64,000 bases of DNA from Crotophaga sulcirostris (Eukaryota; Chordata; Aves; Cuculiformes; Crotophagidae): contig VYZB01000035.1 of the NCBI GenBank assembly GCA_013397455.1, positions 1,088,822-1,152,821 of the forward strand. The letters run 5' to 3'. Positions 39,061 to 50,642 of this stretch are shown piece after piece. Numbering within the stretch: the stretch's first letter is position 1; each line of letters begins with the position of its first letter. The translations under genes and the position numbers were made by a program. The notes under the pieces were generated by a model. The model did no database searches, was not told the DNA's origin, and saw nothing but the letters and a program-made list of their open reading frames with translations.

Positions 39061-41525
39061 CTCTTAAATTTTATTGCTTTAGTCATTTAAAATTACATCA
39101 TCTTCTGAAACTTTAGATAAATCTAATAAAGCTAATCTCATTAACAGAGTGCAAAAATATCTTAACACTCCAAAGTGATTAAACAGTTTGGGGAAATTGC
39201 TTTCTGCAGAAGGCATAACCAAAGGCAACTGAGGATTCAGATCTGGACTCCTGTAAATGAACTTGACTTGGTTAGCAGCGGTGCCCTAATTTACTAGGTG
39301 TTGTAGATCTGGTCCTTAATTTTTAAGAGTCAAACAATCAGAATAGATTTGGTGAAAGTCTTTAAAGCAGAAGAACAGCAAGAAGGTAAAGGTTTATTTT
39401 CCAATATGATCCACCACCTTTTTAAATTTTCTCTTCTATCTTCATGAAGTGAAAACCTTGAAATCTTGTCTCTGTTTCAATTCATACTAAATAAAGAAAC
39501 ATGAAGAAGCAGACACATTGTTGTGATCAAAAGCACAAGAGCTCTGTGTTTATTCCTGGATCAAACAGGATTCCCCAGAAATTTGTTTTCTTTTTGACAC
39601 TTGAAGCTTAGTTTGGTTGTATGTTGTTCTCTGTGCAGTTAGCCTTTTGCAGAAAAAAAATGGAGAAAAAGAATAAGAAAAATATCTAGTTTTTCTCTTA
39701 CATCCTCTTTTGGGCAAATTTTTTTGCAGCCTTGTATTATCAGGACACCTAGACTTCTCTCAATTCAAATGAGTTCTGTACTACTTTTGAAGTTGCAGGT
39801 GAACGTAGAAAGCAGAAAGATGTAAAATCTTTGCCTTAGTCACGCAGAGGAAGGATGACAAGAGCCTGAGCAGAGAGAAAGATTTTGCATTAAGTCACCT
39901 TTAATGGTACATGTAAGATACTTGCTTTTATTAAGCACTGGTATTGTGTTATATAGACCACAGACAGATGAACTACTCTGGCACAACTGACTCCTCTATG
40001 CTTTTGTCTGCAAAATTTAGGTTATTTCCAGAACTGAAGCTGAATAAAGCAGTATGATGCTGAAGCACTTCTAAAATTTCTTTACTCTTCTGGCTATGAC
40101 CAGGAGTGAAAGTATAGGTCCTGACAAACTATTAAAAATCCCTGACTTAATGAAGTCCTAGAAAACAGGTGGTAAAGTTCCTTTCCAAAGATTTCTAGTC
40201 TCAAGCTGTGAATTTTGTAGCTTTGTATAGGCCAAGCCTTGAGAATACATCAAAATGAATTGAAATTAGAACTGTCAAAGAGTAGTGCGTTGCTGGTGCT
40301 ATGAATTAAAGCAATATTATATTTAGCCCATCCTTTTAGCCTATATGACATATAAAAGAAATTACCATAATGCCTTGCTCCTGAAAAGACTGATTCTGAT
40401 TTTAACATTATATGACTGCACTGTTTGTTTCAGGCAAGAGCATTTGACCCATGTTTTATATTAATTTATGGTAAAAAATAAGATAAAATAATCCAGTAAA
40501 GTGCTAGATTGGATCATCTTAAGGGCATCATCAAATATAAATCCCATGTATTTGAAAATTAAAGCTCCAGTTCCTGAATTCAGACCTGTGGGATTATACT
40601 CTACAGTTCTGACTATATTAGATTTGTGAGATTTAAAGCACTTCTGTGTTTTCTTTCTTTTTTCTTTTTAATTTAAATGAGCAATAAAGCCATGGAAATA
40701 AATGGAGCATTATTCTTGGCTTTGGTTCAGTTTTGGCTCCAGACCCTGAACCCGAGCTGAAATGTACCATGGATGTTAAATGTTGCTTTCTTGAACTGAT
40801 TTTGGTCAGAGTATGCTGCGTTTCACATAGATCAATGCAGTCTCTACCTCTGAATGTTACATTTGAACAACAGGCAAAGTTTTAAAAATCCAAAGCTGTC
40901 TGAGTAATTTTACTACCTGAGTGAAAAATATCACAATATATTACTTGGGAACATTATGTAATTCTGAGATCCTGCTAAGAATGAATGGCCAAAACTTGAG
41001 ATGAGTAAAGGGATCCTTCTTCCTTTCTCCCAACAGGTAAAACAAAAAAAAGGTAATTGAAACGTCCCAGAAAGAACCAAACAAAAATAAAGAATTGCAG
41101 AAGAACACTGGATTTCCTCCCATGAAAACATGAAAATAGGAAGATAGATTTCATTCAGAAGAAAAACAATCAATGAATGTTTCTTATTGAAATGTAAATC
41201 CACTTGTATTTTCCCCAGATGTTTAAATGGGAGCCAAAAAAACTTTAACAAGCAGTGGAAGATAAAAATAAAAAGATTAGAGACATCCTACAATAACACC
41301 CAGATTTGTATTGGTGTTATATTTCAGCTGGGAAAAAGTCTGACCAACAAAAGGTATTTGCAGTTTGAGAGATCTGTAAATAGCATTAGGAAAAGTACAT
41401 CTGCTTTGAAATTGCATATTAAATGACCCAAGGGTGAGGCAGTTTGTTGGCATATGATTGACTAGAAGTATTGTGTTTTAAATGCATTTTATTTTTTCAG
41501 TCTTCAGTTTCCCTGGAGTAGGGTG

Positions 41526-41570
41526 TCATCAGCTCTGTGCATATGGTCACTGTCATATGCACAGTGATAA
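41526..41570. other. Hairpin with two alternative folds
   Basis: Arms CTGTGCATATG (41,535-41,545) and CATATGCACAG (41,554-41,564) pair perfectly over 11 bp around an 8-nt loop. A second perfect stem, TCACTGT (41,547-41,553) with ACAGTGA (41,561-41,567), uses bases from the first loop and from the same 3' arm, so the two folds exclude each other. With an unpaired GCT, the flanks TCATCA (41,526-41,531) and TGATAA (41,565-41,570) extend the first stem with one mismatch. Function unknown. Confidence 0.8.
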
Positions 41571-42549
41571 GTGCCATTGAAGAAATAGCTGGTATGTGGT
41601 GTAAGGTGCTTCATTATTTTTACTGAAAATTCCTACGAAATAAGCCTTTTGACTCTGTTACATTTCAGAAACTCCTGTGAAAGATGAATTCACTCCTGCG
41701 CTAGAAAGTGAGTGAGGAAAGTCATAATGTGCATAACAATTCTCTTTAGTATGTGAGCAATACCCAATACCTTTGAGCTAGCAGTCCGATCTCATTTTGC
41801 ATATCCTCTTGCCAAAAATGTTTAGCAAGATTGTGTTTGGGTATAAGTCTAGCCTGAAGCTTCATTGGAGAGATGTCTGGCGGCTCCTGAAAGACCACAG
41901 CGGATATCAAACCTCCAACAGCAAGATCCTCCTCCAGGAAAGTAGGATTTAGATAATATTTTATTTAGCATGGTGTCTCCACGTCCTGCTCCTCTAGTGG
42001 GTACATCATTGATCTGCAAGGCTTACAGTTACTGAAACACCAATGTGTTGCTTTTCATATTGCTCATTCACTGAACTCTACCAACAGTCTTCCCAGCAGT
42101 TAAAATTTCCAGTATTTTCTACTGCTCAAGTGCCTTGAAAGGTCCAGCCCCAGCTGGAAACATGTAGGCATGGGATTTACTCCTTAGGAATTACGTAGAA
42201 AATTCTATCTCTTGTAAGAAATGCTACCTACTATATTAAACATAGGTGGAATTTAGGCTTTATGGATTTAAACTATTGTTATGAATGGTGGTTCAGTACC
42301 ACAACATTTCAGGGTTATTCAGCTGCTCTGTACAAACAGATGAAGCCATTGCCTCCCAAAGGCAACACCAAGAGGGCAGACAAACAGGCTATCTGGGCTT
42401 TCCAGTGCAGTCTGTTTCTACATACCTCAGATGCTGCTGAAACTGGCCTCCTCTATGCAAGCACCAAAGGGCAAATTCAATTACCACGTCTCCTGCTAGA
42501 GTGAGGTAACCAGACATCTCAGCTTCCCTGCTTGGCCAGAAGACCTGCA

Positions 42550-42571
42550 ATTTTTAATAGCCATTAAAAAT
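42550..42571. other. AT hairpin, 9-bp stem
   Basis: ATTTTTAAT (42,550-42,558) and ATTAAAAAT (42,563-42,571) are perfect reverse complements around the loop AGCC. The high AT content makes chance occurrence plausible. Confidence 0.6.
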
Positions 42572-43179
42572 ATATTTATTTTTTGCTGTTCTTGGCTGAT
42601 CTTCTCCCTTCATGCTGATTAACAATGCTCTGATCTTTTACTGCTGCCTTTTAGTAACATAACAGCCTTCCAAGATGGAAGAAGGCCATGATATTCCTCT
42701 AACTAATGTTTATGTACCCTGTAATAATTTTTCTTCCATGGCTGCTGCTTTTGCTAGTTCCTTCGACATCCTATTCCATAGGTTTTATTTTAACTGTAGG
42801 GGCACTTCTCTTAATTTCCCATAAGGCCTTTTAGTTGTGTTTCCTTTAGGGCTTTGAGTGTTGCTTCTTTGTCTGCAATTCTTGCAGACATTTAAGTTAC
42901 CAGCTGCAATTTTATAACATTGCTAATAATTTTTCCTTTTGTTCTTAATGGAATATTCTCTGATATGTATTCTTTTGATTAATTTGAGGTTCTTTTCTGT
43001 TAACAAGGGACAGCATGACTCAGGGAGTAGGCAACGGGACATGAAAAAGTTTGCCAGTGTCTTTCTACTCCAAGTCTAGCCTAAGGAAGTTAAAGGAATG
43101 TTTTTGTATGAGAAGAGTTTTGCTTTTATCTCTTTTTTTTTTGGCATTTGATTGCTCTAATTCGATCCTCAAGAAGCAA

Positions 43180-43197
43180 TTTTAATAGCTGTTAAAA
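43180..43197. other. 18-nt near-palindrome TTTTAATAGCTGTTAAAA
   Basis: The 18 bases match their own reverse complement except for one mismatched pair of positions. The centre AGCT and flanking TTAA resemble the 42,550 hairpin, which also has TTTTAATAGC. It sits at the left edge of a TAAT-rich stretch that looks like a conserved non-coding element. Confidence 0.5.
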
Positions 43198-43400
43198 GTA
43201 TGACTGACATTGCTAATGAAAATGAACAGATTGCTACTTCGCTCTACAATAAAAGCAAGTGTGTGGTGATGTTATTAGATGAAAAATTCTGCATGTGTAA
43301 TTGATATTTTCCTTTCCTATATTCAATTTGTTTATAGTGTAACAAAGCAATTTATGGCAAAACCTATTGTGTGTAGTAGGCAGATTGCTTCAAATGAAAC
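43198..43400. promoter_or_regulatory. Candidate conserved non-coding element
   Basis: Repeat-free AT-rich sequence with GCTAATGAAAATGAACAG, GTAATTGATATTTTCC and CAATTTATGGCAAAACC blocks, next to an 18-nt near-palindrome. No open frame of note. Called on texture only. Confidence 0.2.
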
Positions 43401-44566
43401 AGATTTGTTCTTCCAAGTGGCACACTGTGAGACCTGTTGAAGATTTAAGTAGCAGACACATATTTATGAATCCCTTTAATGTGCTTCTTTTTTTTAATAA
43501 AAACACTACTTGAATGGAAACTTTTAAAAATGAACTATAATCACAGAAATGCTTCAGCTTTTGCAGGTGGGCAGAGGAAATTCTATTTTGCTGTATAAAT
43601 CACTTAAAAAATGTCTCAGTTTCCAAAGCTTCTGAACTCTGCTTCGTGCAGTATCAAAGGATTATGGGTGTTATGGAAAGAGAGCATGGATTATGGATAT
43701 TAAATAGGAAGACGACCAGGGGACACATGGCACACACATGAAGAAGACCTTGTGGATAAAAGGATTTATGGAGTGGGAGATTTTTAGTCTCCCCTTCATG
43801 ACTTGATGCCTTCACAAAAGGAAAAAACAACAAATATTGCTGTACCATAAATAGGTTGTTAGCTATTGCTGCATTCACATTCTCTTGGTTCAGCTGTGCA
43901 ACCATGGGTTTCACACTGGTTAAAACTTGTTGTGGCTCTAATGCTTTCCTTCCAAGAGGAAGAGTTATTTTAATACCGCCATTAATTTATTATGCAATGA
44001 CTAGGTCACAGTGCTATGGAATATGGATGTTAGTGGGGGAAAGATGTAGGAGTAGTATTTCACCTCAAGAAAAACACTTTTGAAAAAGAACTTTCCAGTA
44101 AGTTTGAGTCTACCTAACTAGCAATGACACTAGCTACATTTGGAGTAATTTGGTGGTACTTACCTGAAGCTAGCAAGCTACTGCTTCTGAAGCTTAGGGA
44201 AGTTTTACTTCAAGGTTAATACTAACTTAAAATAATAATATATATTCTGGTTTTACTAATAATATGTTTGGTTTGTGTTTACAGAGGATTTGCAGGGGCT
44301 GCAGCCTTGCTATGCTAAACATTTCACTTGTACAAAGCAAGAAAGTCCTCTAAAGGTCTTATGGATTGAAACAGACAGAGATGCTGCCACTGGGGCTGGC
44401 CTGAGCCAGCATCACTCAGCACGGTGGAGGATGCAGGGTAGCTTGGCTTGTGGAGCAGCAACCCTGAGCCCACAGGGATGCATCTACACAAACTGATCAG
44501 ACAGGCACACTTATGCTCAGTTATGTTTACTTATTCTCAGTCAGGCCCTGCTTACTCCAGCCTTCT

Positions 44567-44626
44567 GGGTTTTGGGTTTGGATTTGGGGGTTTTTTTGGA
44601 TTTTGTTGTTGTTTGCTTTTTTTTTA
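44567..44626 (+). repeat. G/T-rich strand-asymmetric tract
   Basis: From 44,567 the plus strand is almost entirely G and T, with runs GGG, GGG, GG, GGGGG and GG spaced by T runs, then TTGTTGTTG. Three runs have three or more G, so a regular four-run quadruplex needs a two-G run. It is a decayed simple repeat with weak quadruplex potential. Confidence 0.6.
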
Positions 44627-46512
44627 AGCTTTCGATGTAGTGTTAATGGAATCATCAGGGTCGTCTGTCTACTGATCTACACTGGCACCTTCCTAAAGAC
44701 TTGTACTTGGGCATTTAGGAAGCTTGAAGTTGAGTCAAGGGTATCCAAATATCTGTCTTCACCCACTGGTGCTGTCCTGCATCATCCCTGCATTCTTTCA
44801 GAAAATATTGCATATTAAGGTTCTTTGTATAACTGCAGTTGTGATCTCAGGATGGCTTATTTTGTAGAATATGCATAATAGACATAGTCTATAATGCAAG
44901 CATACACATTCACTAGCATGTTTCAAACCAGCTGGGTGATTCTGACAGCAAGGCAGTGTAAGGGTAGAGAGATCTGTTTCCAATCTGAACAATTAGTTGG
45001 CTCCACTTGCATCACTGAAGATCACACAATTACTACTGAGAGTCTTTCCCGTGCCCTGTTCACAAGGGTCTGTCATTAACTAAAGCCCAAATTAACTGTC
45101 AAACCTGAACTAATTGAGAACTTGAGCGACCATTGAACAAGACAACTGTTTCTGCATAGAAATGAGTTTTATCCCTGGTGAATAAATCTCACAGGATCAA
45201 ACCTATGGATAGTGAAAAGTAAAAAAGATGTTAGCAAGCCACTTTAATCACAGCAGACAGTTATTAGTAAAAGAACAGAAGGAGAAAGGAATAACTTATG
45301 TAGAGTATCTTCCTTTGACAAGAAAAAAAAGCTTAATAGAAAAATTATTTCCATTTGCTTGAGCTGCTCTTTTCCTATCCTGCTGTCTTCATCTCTCAGC
45401 TGCCAAAGGCAGAATGATGTGATTCATAGACTTTTTAATTGAAATTGTACGCAGCCAAATCATAGGGCTGCTGCTCCCTTGGAACTCAGTGGCAAAATTC
45501 CTACTGACTTCAACAGAAGTAAGCTTGGTCTATCAATGGATAGGAAAAAATATAACACCAACTTGGGTGATCCAAAAAAAAGGTCCCTTATGTCTGTGGG
45601 ACCACGCCTTGGTTCATGTCCTATGGTACCTTACTGGTTCTTGCATAGCTGCAGATCTTGTGGTTTCATCTGCCTCTTTTGAGAGTCTGCAATTCTACCC
45701 AACTGATTTTATAGCTAACTTCAGATGGTTAGCCCAAATTTGTCATCTCAGTGTGTTAGACTGTTCTAGCATGTCCTGTGCCTTGTCAAACCAGGACTAT
45801 TTCCCTTTAGTGTATTCTGTGTAGTGCAAGATCTGTTACAACATCTGGTTTGAAGGTTTTCTTTCTTTGCTTTAAAAATTATGTCAGTGTAACTTTCCTT
45901 CTGATTATCTTCCTTCAAATCATTTGTGATTTACCTACTCTGCTATGAATATTCATCACCTTTTCCTACCTTAAATGCAACTCTATGTAGAGCACTGGAT
46001 GTGTGACTGCAGTCTCCAGGGTTGCAGTGCCAGATCCTGGATGGTGTTAAGTGGCTTGTTTTGCTCCAGCAAAGCACTTAAGCACTGAAAGTGAGTAATC
46101 CCAGAAGCAAAAGGCAGCCTCACTTCTTACATGCTTTATTGCTGAGTGGAATTCAGTGGACTTGTCAGCCTGCAGCTAATAAATGGGAATGATCACAGAG
46201 TAGCTGGCAGTACCAGGGCTGTCAGGCATACAGAGACCAGGAAGACCAGGCCTGTCAAGCAGAGCCTTTACAACATTGACAGAAGGAGGACATTTTTTAA
46301 AGAGAGAGATGCTTTAGTTAGATGTATGCTCAAAATCTACATCTGGAGCTAATTATTTTGTCTCATTTTGAATGCTACTCAGATGCCTGGCTGATCAGTG
46401 AGCCTGCTAGACTACTATCAGTGATCTATGGGCAGTATAGATGGGTTATCACCTCTTCTACCACTCAGGAAAGGTGTTGGATTGATTAGTGCCAGAAACT
46501 GAGGCTCTCTAG

Positions 46513-46575
46513 CAGAGTGGTTCTCAATCTCTTCCAGACTGTGACCTCAAGTCACAAAGAGAGGGAGTTTCAGGG
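46513..46575 (+). mobile_element. Possible hAT DNA-transposon terminal fragment
   Basis: The phrase AGTGGTTCTCAATCTCTTCC followed by AGACTGTGACC resembles the terminal inverted repeat of non-autonomous hAT elements, which commonly begin CAGTGGTTCTCAA. The matching inverted end (TTGAGAACCACTG-like) was not found nearby, so this would be a solo end or a chance match. Confidence 0.3.
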
Positions 46576-46905
46576 TTCTTCTTCTCTGATCCTAATAAAA
46601 GAAGGGTATATATCCCTGCAGACTCATTACATCCAGCAGATTGATTTTACTATTATTTACTCATTGAATAGATTAAACATCTGCAGCACTGCAAATATCA
46701 TCCACTTCTGGTGGAGTCCTCCATTCCTCCATGGCTTTGTAAGCCAGTGATCTATAAATCTGCCTTGCTGCATACTTTTGCACATCCCAGTATGAAAGTG
46801 GTCTCTTCACTGTTTACTTCTACTAGGCACTGAATCTTCTCTTCTCTCTGAAATAGATACATCACCCTTACTGATATAGGGGAAGGGGTAAGAGCTGGTT
46901 CGTGT

Positions 46906-46924
46906 AAAAACAAACAAACAAACA
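46906..46924 (+). repeat. (AAAC)n microsatellite
   Basis: About four AAAC units after five A residues. Confidence 0.88.
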
Positions 46925-47295
46925 GATTTTCCAATGTTTATGTGAATGGGTTGCCTGATCATTTTTATTTTCATGAACAGCTGGCTGCACACTCAAACTT
47001 TACATGTTAAGAGATAGTCGCAGTGTGGACAGTTATAATTCCTACAATATTTTTGGTGCTATTGATCAGTTCAAGTGAAAACAACCAAGTAATTTCTACC
47101 AACTCCTCCACCCATGTACTTTTGGTGAGCTAGGCAGCAATGTGTTACTGCAGAGCACTGTGCAAATTTCTAAATGTAGATGCATTGCAGAGCAATAGAT
47201 TTTCTCAGTAATATGTGGAAATGTCAAAAAGAATACTTTATCTCCAAGCTGAAAATTTGTTATAGGTCACCCATATGTTCTTTTTTCCGCAACTT

Positions 47296-47361
47296 CATTT
47301 TATAAGTGCAGTTTAAGCTATTTTGGTCCATTTTTTAAGTGCAATTTAGACTATTTTGGTC
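47296..47361. repeat. 33-bp tandem duplication, two copies
   Basis: Two head-to-tail units of exactly 33 bases, 47,296-47,328 and 47,329-47,361, both start CATTTT and end CTATTTTGGTC. They differ at 4 of 33 positions. The small divergence indicates a moderately old local duplication. No gene overlaps it. Confidence 0.9.
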
Positions 47362-48676
47362 AGAGACCTTGCCATGACATATTATCTGGTCTGCTGCCTC
47401 TTCCCACTATTTCCACATTCAAAGCAATTTTCCTTCAGGAAAGGTCACTTTTCCCATTTGCGAGCCAGTGACACAGACTGCAGACAGCTGGCAGGCAAAG
47501 TGGATTCAGGGCAGCTAACCTGGAGCAGGAGGGTTGGCACAGGAGGGGTCCTACTCTGCCGTGTCCTTCCTTGCAGCCCTTTTGGGACTGAGATGTTTAA
47601 AGAGTAATGGGGAACATCACATAATAGTACATAGAATTCAGCGTTTGTTTATGCCTCTCAGTTGAAGAGAGTTAAGAGGGAATAGGCCTTGGAGAGACTT
47701 TGTTTGTGCTGACCTCAGCAGCATTGCGGGGAGGGGTCATGCTTCCTCCTGCTTGCTAGCTTTTGACTCCCATGGAATAGCTTTGTGTAGACTATTAGCG
47801 GTAGATTTGCCATGCGGGACCGAAGAGCAAGGTAGCAAGCTAAAATTTTGAAACTTCCTTTTCTCCACCTGCCCCCTCCCAAATATCATCATAACATGAT
47901 TAATACTACATTTGTGATGACATAATTCAAGACAATTTATGTTAATTGGGAAATTGTACAGACTTCATCTAGGTGGTGTTGAAATCCCAGATTTTTGTTG
48001 AGTACTATCCTGCACAAGTGGAACAGCACAGATGTTGAGCTTTTTTTTTCTGGGTCCTCTGTCTCTGAAGTACTCCTCCAAGCACCTGTTCTTCATGCCG
48101 AAAATCAATCACAAGGGAGAGGAGAATGATATATTCTTTGACTAAAATCCTAAATCAGTTTTCAGTGAGCCGTACATTAAATTTACATTTATCTTTCTAT
48201 GTCAAATAGTGCAAGGTTTTTCTCTGGTCTGCTTAAACATCTCAATATATCGATAGTTGACAGTAGCAAACCACTCTATCAGATCAAATGAAGGGTAAAA
48301 ATGCAGTTTTGCCTGGAAAATTTCACAGTGGTTTTCTTTCTCCTCCCCGCTCCAAGTTTTCAAATGATGCCGTGTAATTGACATTTCCCACTGGACAATA
48401 AATAACCTGTTCAGCTGAGGTAAGTCTGATGTGAGAGAAAAGAGAGTTGTGAGAGCTTTGAAAAAAAATGCCTTTTGTGTTTATTCTAAAACGATGCTCC
48501 AAGGAGTTAAGCAAACTCAGAAACTCAGACCTCGCCAACATCTGGTTTGTATCAGCAGAAACCAAGAGCTTATAGCAGTCTGGCTGGATCATTACACTGT
48601 CTGTTGCATGTGTGTGTCTTGATTTCTACTGACATTACCTGAGAGACCACTAGGCTGAAATACGGTCCTGTTTCTT

Positions 48677-48696
48677 CACACACACATACACACATA
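48677..48696 (+). repeat. (CA)n short microsatellite
   Basis: CACACACATACACACATA, an interrupted CA dinucleotide run. Confidence 0.8.
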
Positions 48697-49292
48697 TGAA
48701 CAAACCAGCATTAGGTGTATTCTTCACCTGCTTAGCCTCCTCAACCCATTCAGTGCCAGTCCTATGAGCAGTGCCATCTCTTATGGTCAGTCAGGTCATT
48801 TCATTTAGGTACCTGCCTCTTGCACGAAGAATATAGGATAGCTTTGGGAAAAACTGGGTGCTAGTCTCCACTGAGTTGCCTTGCCTGCATGCATTCTTCT
48901 GAGGAGAGGTACCTAATGGGATAGCGGACCAAAGGGATGCTCCTTGCACATAGCAGTGGTCACAGTGCTCTCATGGGCAGTGGGATACCCTGAATACTGG
49001 GTCTGGCCAGTTGGACAAGGAGCAAACATCCCTCTTCATCTTGCATAAGTCAGTGAGCTTCAAGGCCATGCTGTATCCCACTTTGAGAGTATCTCTTCCT
49101 TCTGTTGAAGGTGAACTGCAGGAAACAGCAGCAAGAGACACGTTGGCTTCAGCTGATCAGTTAGTTACTTGCCTGTGAATGGAGAAAGCTGGGGGTTAAA
49201 CCCTGCTTCTTGGGACCGGTATGCATTTCCATTCAGTTTGTCACTGGACTAGTTGTGGATTAAAGAAAATCCAGACAGATCTGGGAGAATGG

Positions 49293-49347
49293 GCTAGGCC
49301 TTTCAACCCTCTCTCTCCAAGATTAGTGCCCTAACCACTAGATTACC
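49293..49347 (-). repeat. tRNA-like SINE fragment (left, minus strand)
   Basis: Read on the minus strand, this begins GGTAATCTAGTGGTTAGGGC, which resembles the 5' region and A-box of tRNA genes of the Glu/Gly/Asp type (CTAGTGGTTAG). About 30 bases later comes GGGTTGAAAGGCC, loosely like a B-box. No complete cloverleaf or acceptor stem is visible, so it is not a functional tRNA gene. An old tRNA-derived SINE is the likeliest source. A related copy faces away from it at 49,463. Confidence 0.4.
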
Positions 49348-49462
49348 ATCACAATCCTTGTTGTCATTTCTCAGGCTGTCTCCATAGCTCTTACATGTCC
49401 AGCTGCACTGTGGCTTAGATTCAAGACAGAGAATGAGGAATGCTCTTGCCCAGCATACCCCA

Positions 49463-49525
49463 TGATCTAGTGGTTAGAGCACTTTTTTGGGGAGTGAGTG
49501 GTCTTAATCACTTCTAGGCTGATCA
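49463..49525 (+). repeat. tRNA-like SINE fragment (right, plus strand)
   Basis: The sequence GATCTAGTGGTTAGAGCACT matches the reverse complement of the left fragment over its CTAGTGGTTAG core at all but one base in about 19. The similarity continues more loosely through a G-rich GGGGAGTGAGTGG part. The two copies are head to head with a spacer of about 115 bases. No tRNA cloverleaf can be completed. Confidence 0.4.
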
Positions 49526-50602
49526 GTCCCTTTTTCTTCCTGCTTTAATCCTGTACCATCCAAAGGCAGATACCACCACTACTTCTGACTGTCTTTACCT
49601 CTGCATGTTCCTCCTGGAGACTTGTGCAGTGTTCAGGTACAGTATTCATGTACCAAAATGATTCTGCAGCAGAGCTTTGTGTGCCTGTCTCTTGCACTTT
49701 TGGACATAAAGTGAATAAATATGGAAATGCCCAAGAAACATTTACTTAAGAAGAATAAATGAATTTGGGTTAAATAGTGGAAGAAGGACTGGATTAGTAT
49801 TTGTGCAAACCTCCTTGTGCCTGCAGGTAAGGTTTAAAGAACAGGATGTCACCTTAATCATCTGCAGAATTTCACAGACAGCGCTACTCAGGATATCATC
49901 CAGAAGTGCTCCAGTCCTTGGGAGTAGCTGCCCCTGTTCTATCCCCTTGGGAGCCCATGCAAGAGTTCTCCTTGGTTTAAAAAAAGGCAGAACATGCTTT
50001 GGCAACCTCTTTCTGTATGCCAGTACCTTCACACTATTATGCATATGTGGTTTCTGTTTTCCACTATGCTGGTCACATTTCTCCTTGTTTAAGTATTGGC
50101 AAGGCTTCTGTTTGCAACTTTCTTGTTTTTCTTTTCTTGAAATTAAAAATTACAAGTGACCTGTGGATCTTACGGGTTTTTATACCAATAAAAAATGGCC
50201 AAATCAGCTACTAAATATTAAGATTTGTGATATGCTTCTGAAGTTACTGGCTGTCTAACTAGGCAGTTCAAAGAAGTGCTAATGCACATTCCAAATGTTT
50301 CTAACATCTTCTGCCTTGGTGTTTTGGAAGTTTATATAACAATTTAGCCAGATAAAATAATCTTGTGTTGAGGTGTATGTTATATTTTTTCTGTCTTTGC
50401 AGAATTATTTAGAGAACAATGAGCTGAGGGTGTCCTGAATCAGTTATACGCCTTGGTACCTGAATACCCTTTACAGCTAATAATATTTCAAAGCTGCTTT
50501 CAACCATTCTCTCCTTCCAATTTGGAACATTCTTAAGAAGCAATGATTGGCTGATAGTTAGAGAAAGAGACAGACACATAGATGTGCTTCTATGTCCCTG
50601 TG

Positions 50603-50642
50603 TCTTCTTTCCTCTTTTTTTTTTTCTTTTTTTTTTTTTTCT
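50603..50642 (+). repeat. Polypyrimidine (T/C) tract
   Basis: Forty consecutive pyrimidines including runs of 11 and 14 T residues. On the minus strand it produces a lysine-rich open frame with no other coding sign. Confidence 0.9.

Larger units (their letters stand above)
35431..46512. other. Non-coding DNA, no gene found
   Basis: The minus strand holds a 165-codon open frame at 36,904-37,401 in a locally GC-rich and purine-skewed patch. It begins at a true ATG but has no domain I know, and overlapping frames are open on the plus strand too. Other content is the hairpins at 41.5 and 42.55 kb, the candidate element at 43.2 kb and the G/T tract at 44.6 kb. Confidence 0.7.

Noticed and set aside
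49463..49540. Functional tRNA gene
   Set aside because: Only an A-box-like word is present. No anticodon arm, T-arm or acceptor stem can be built.
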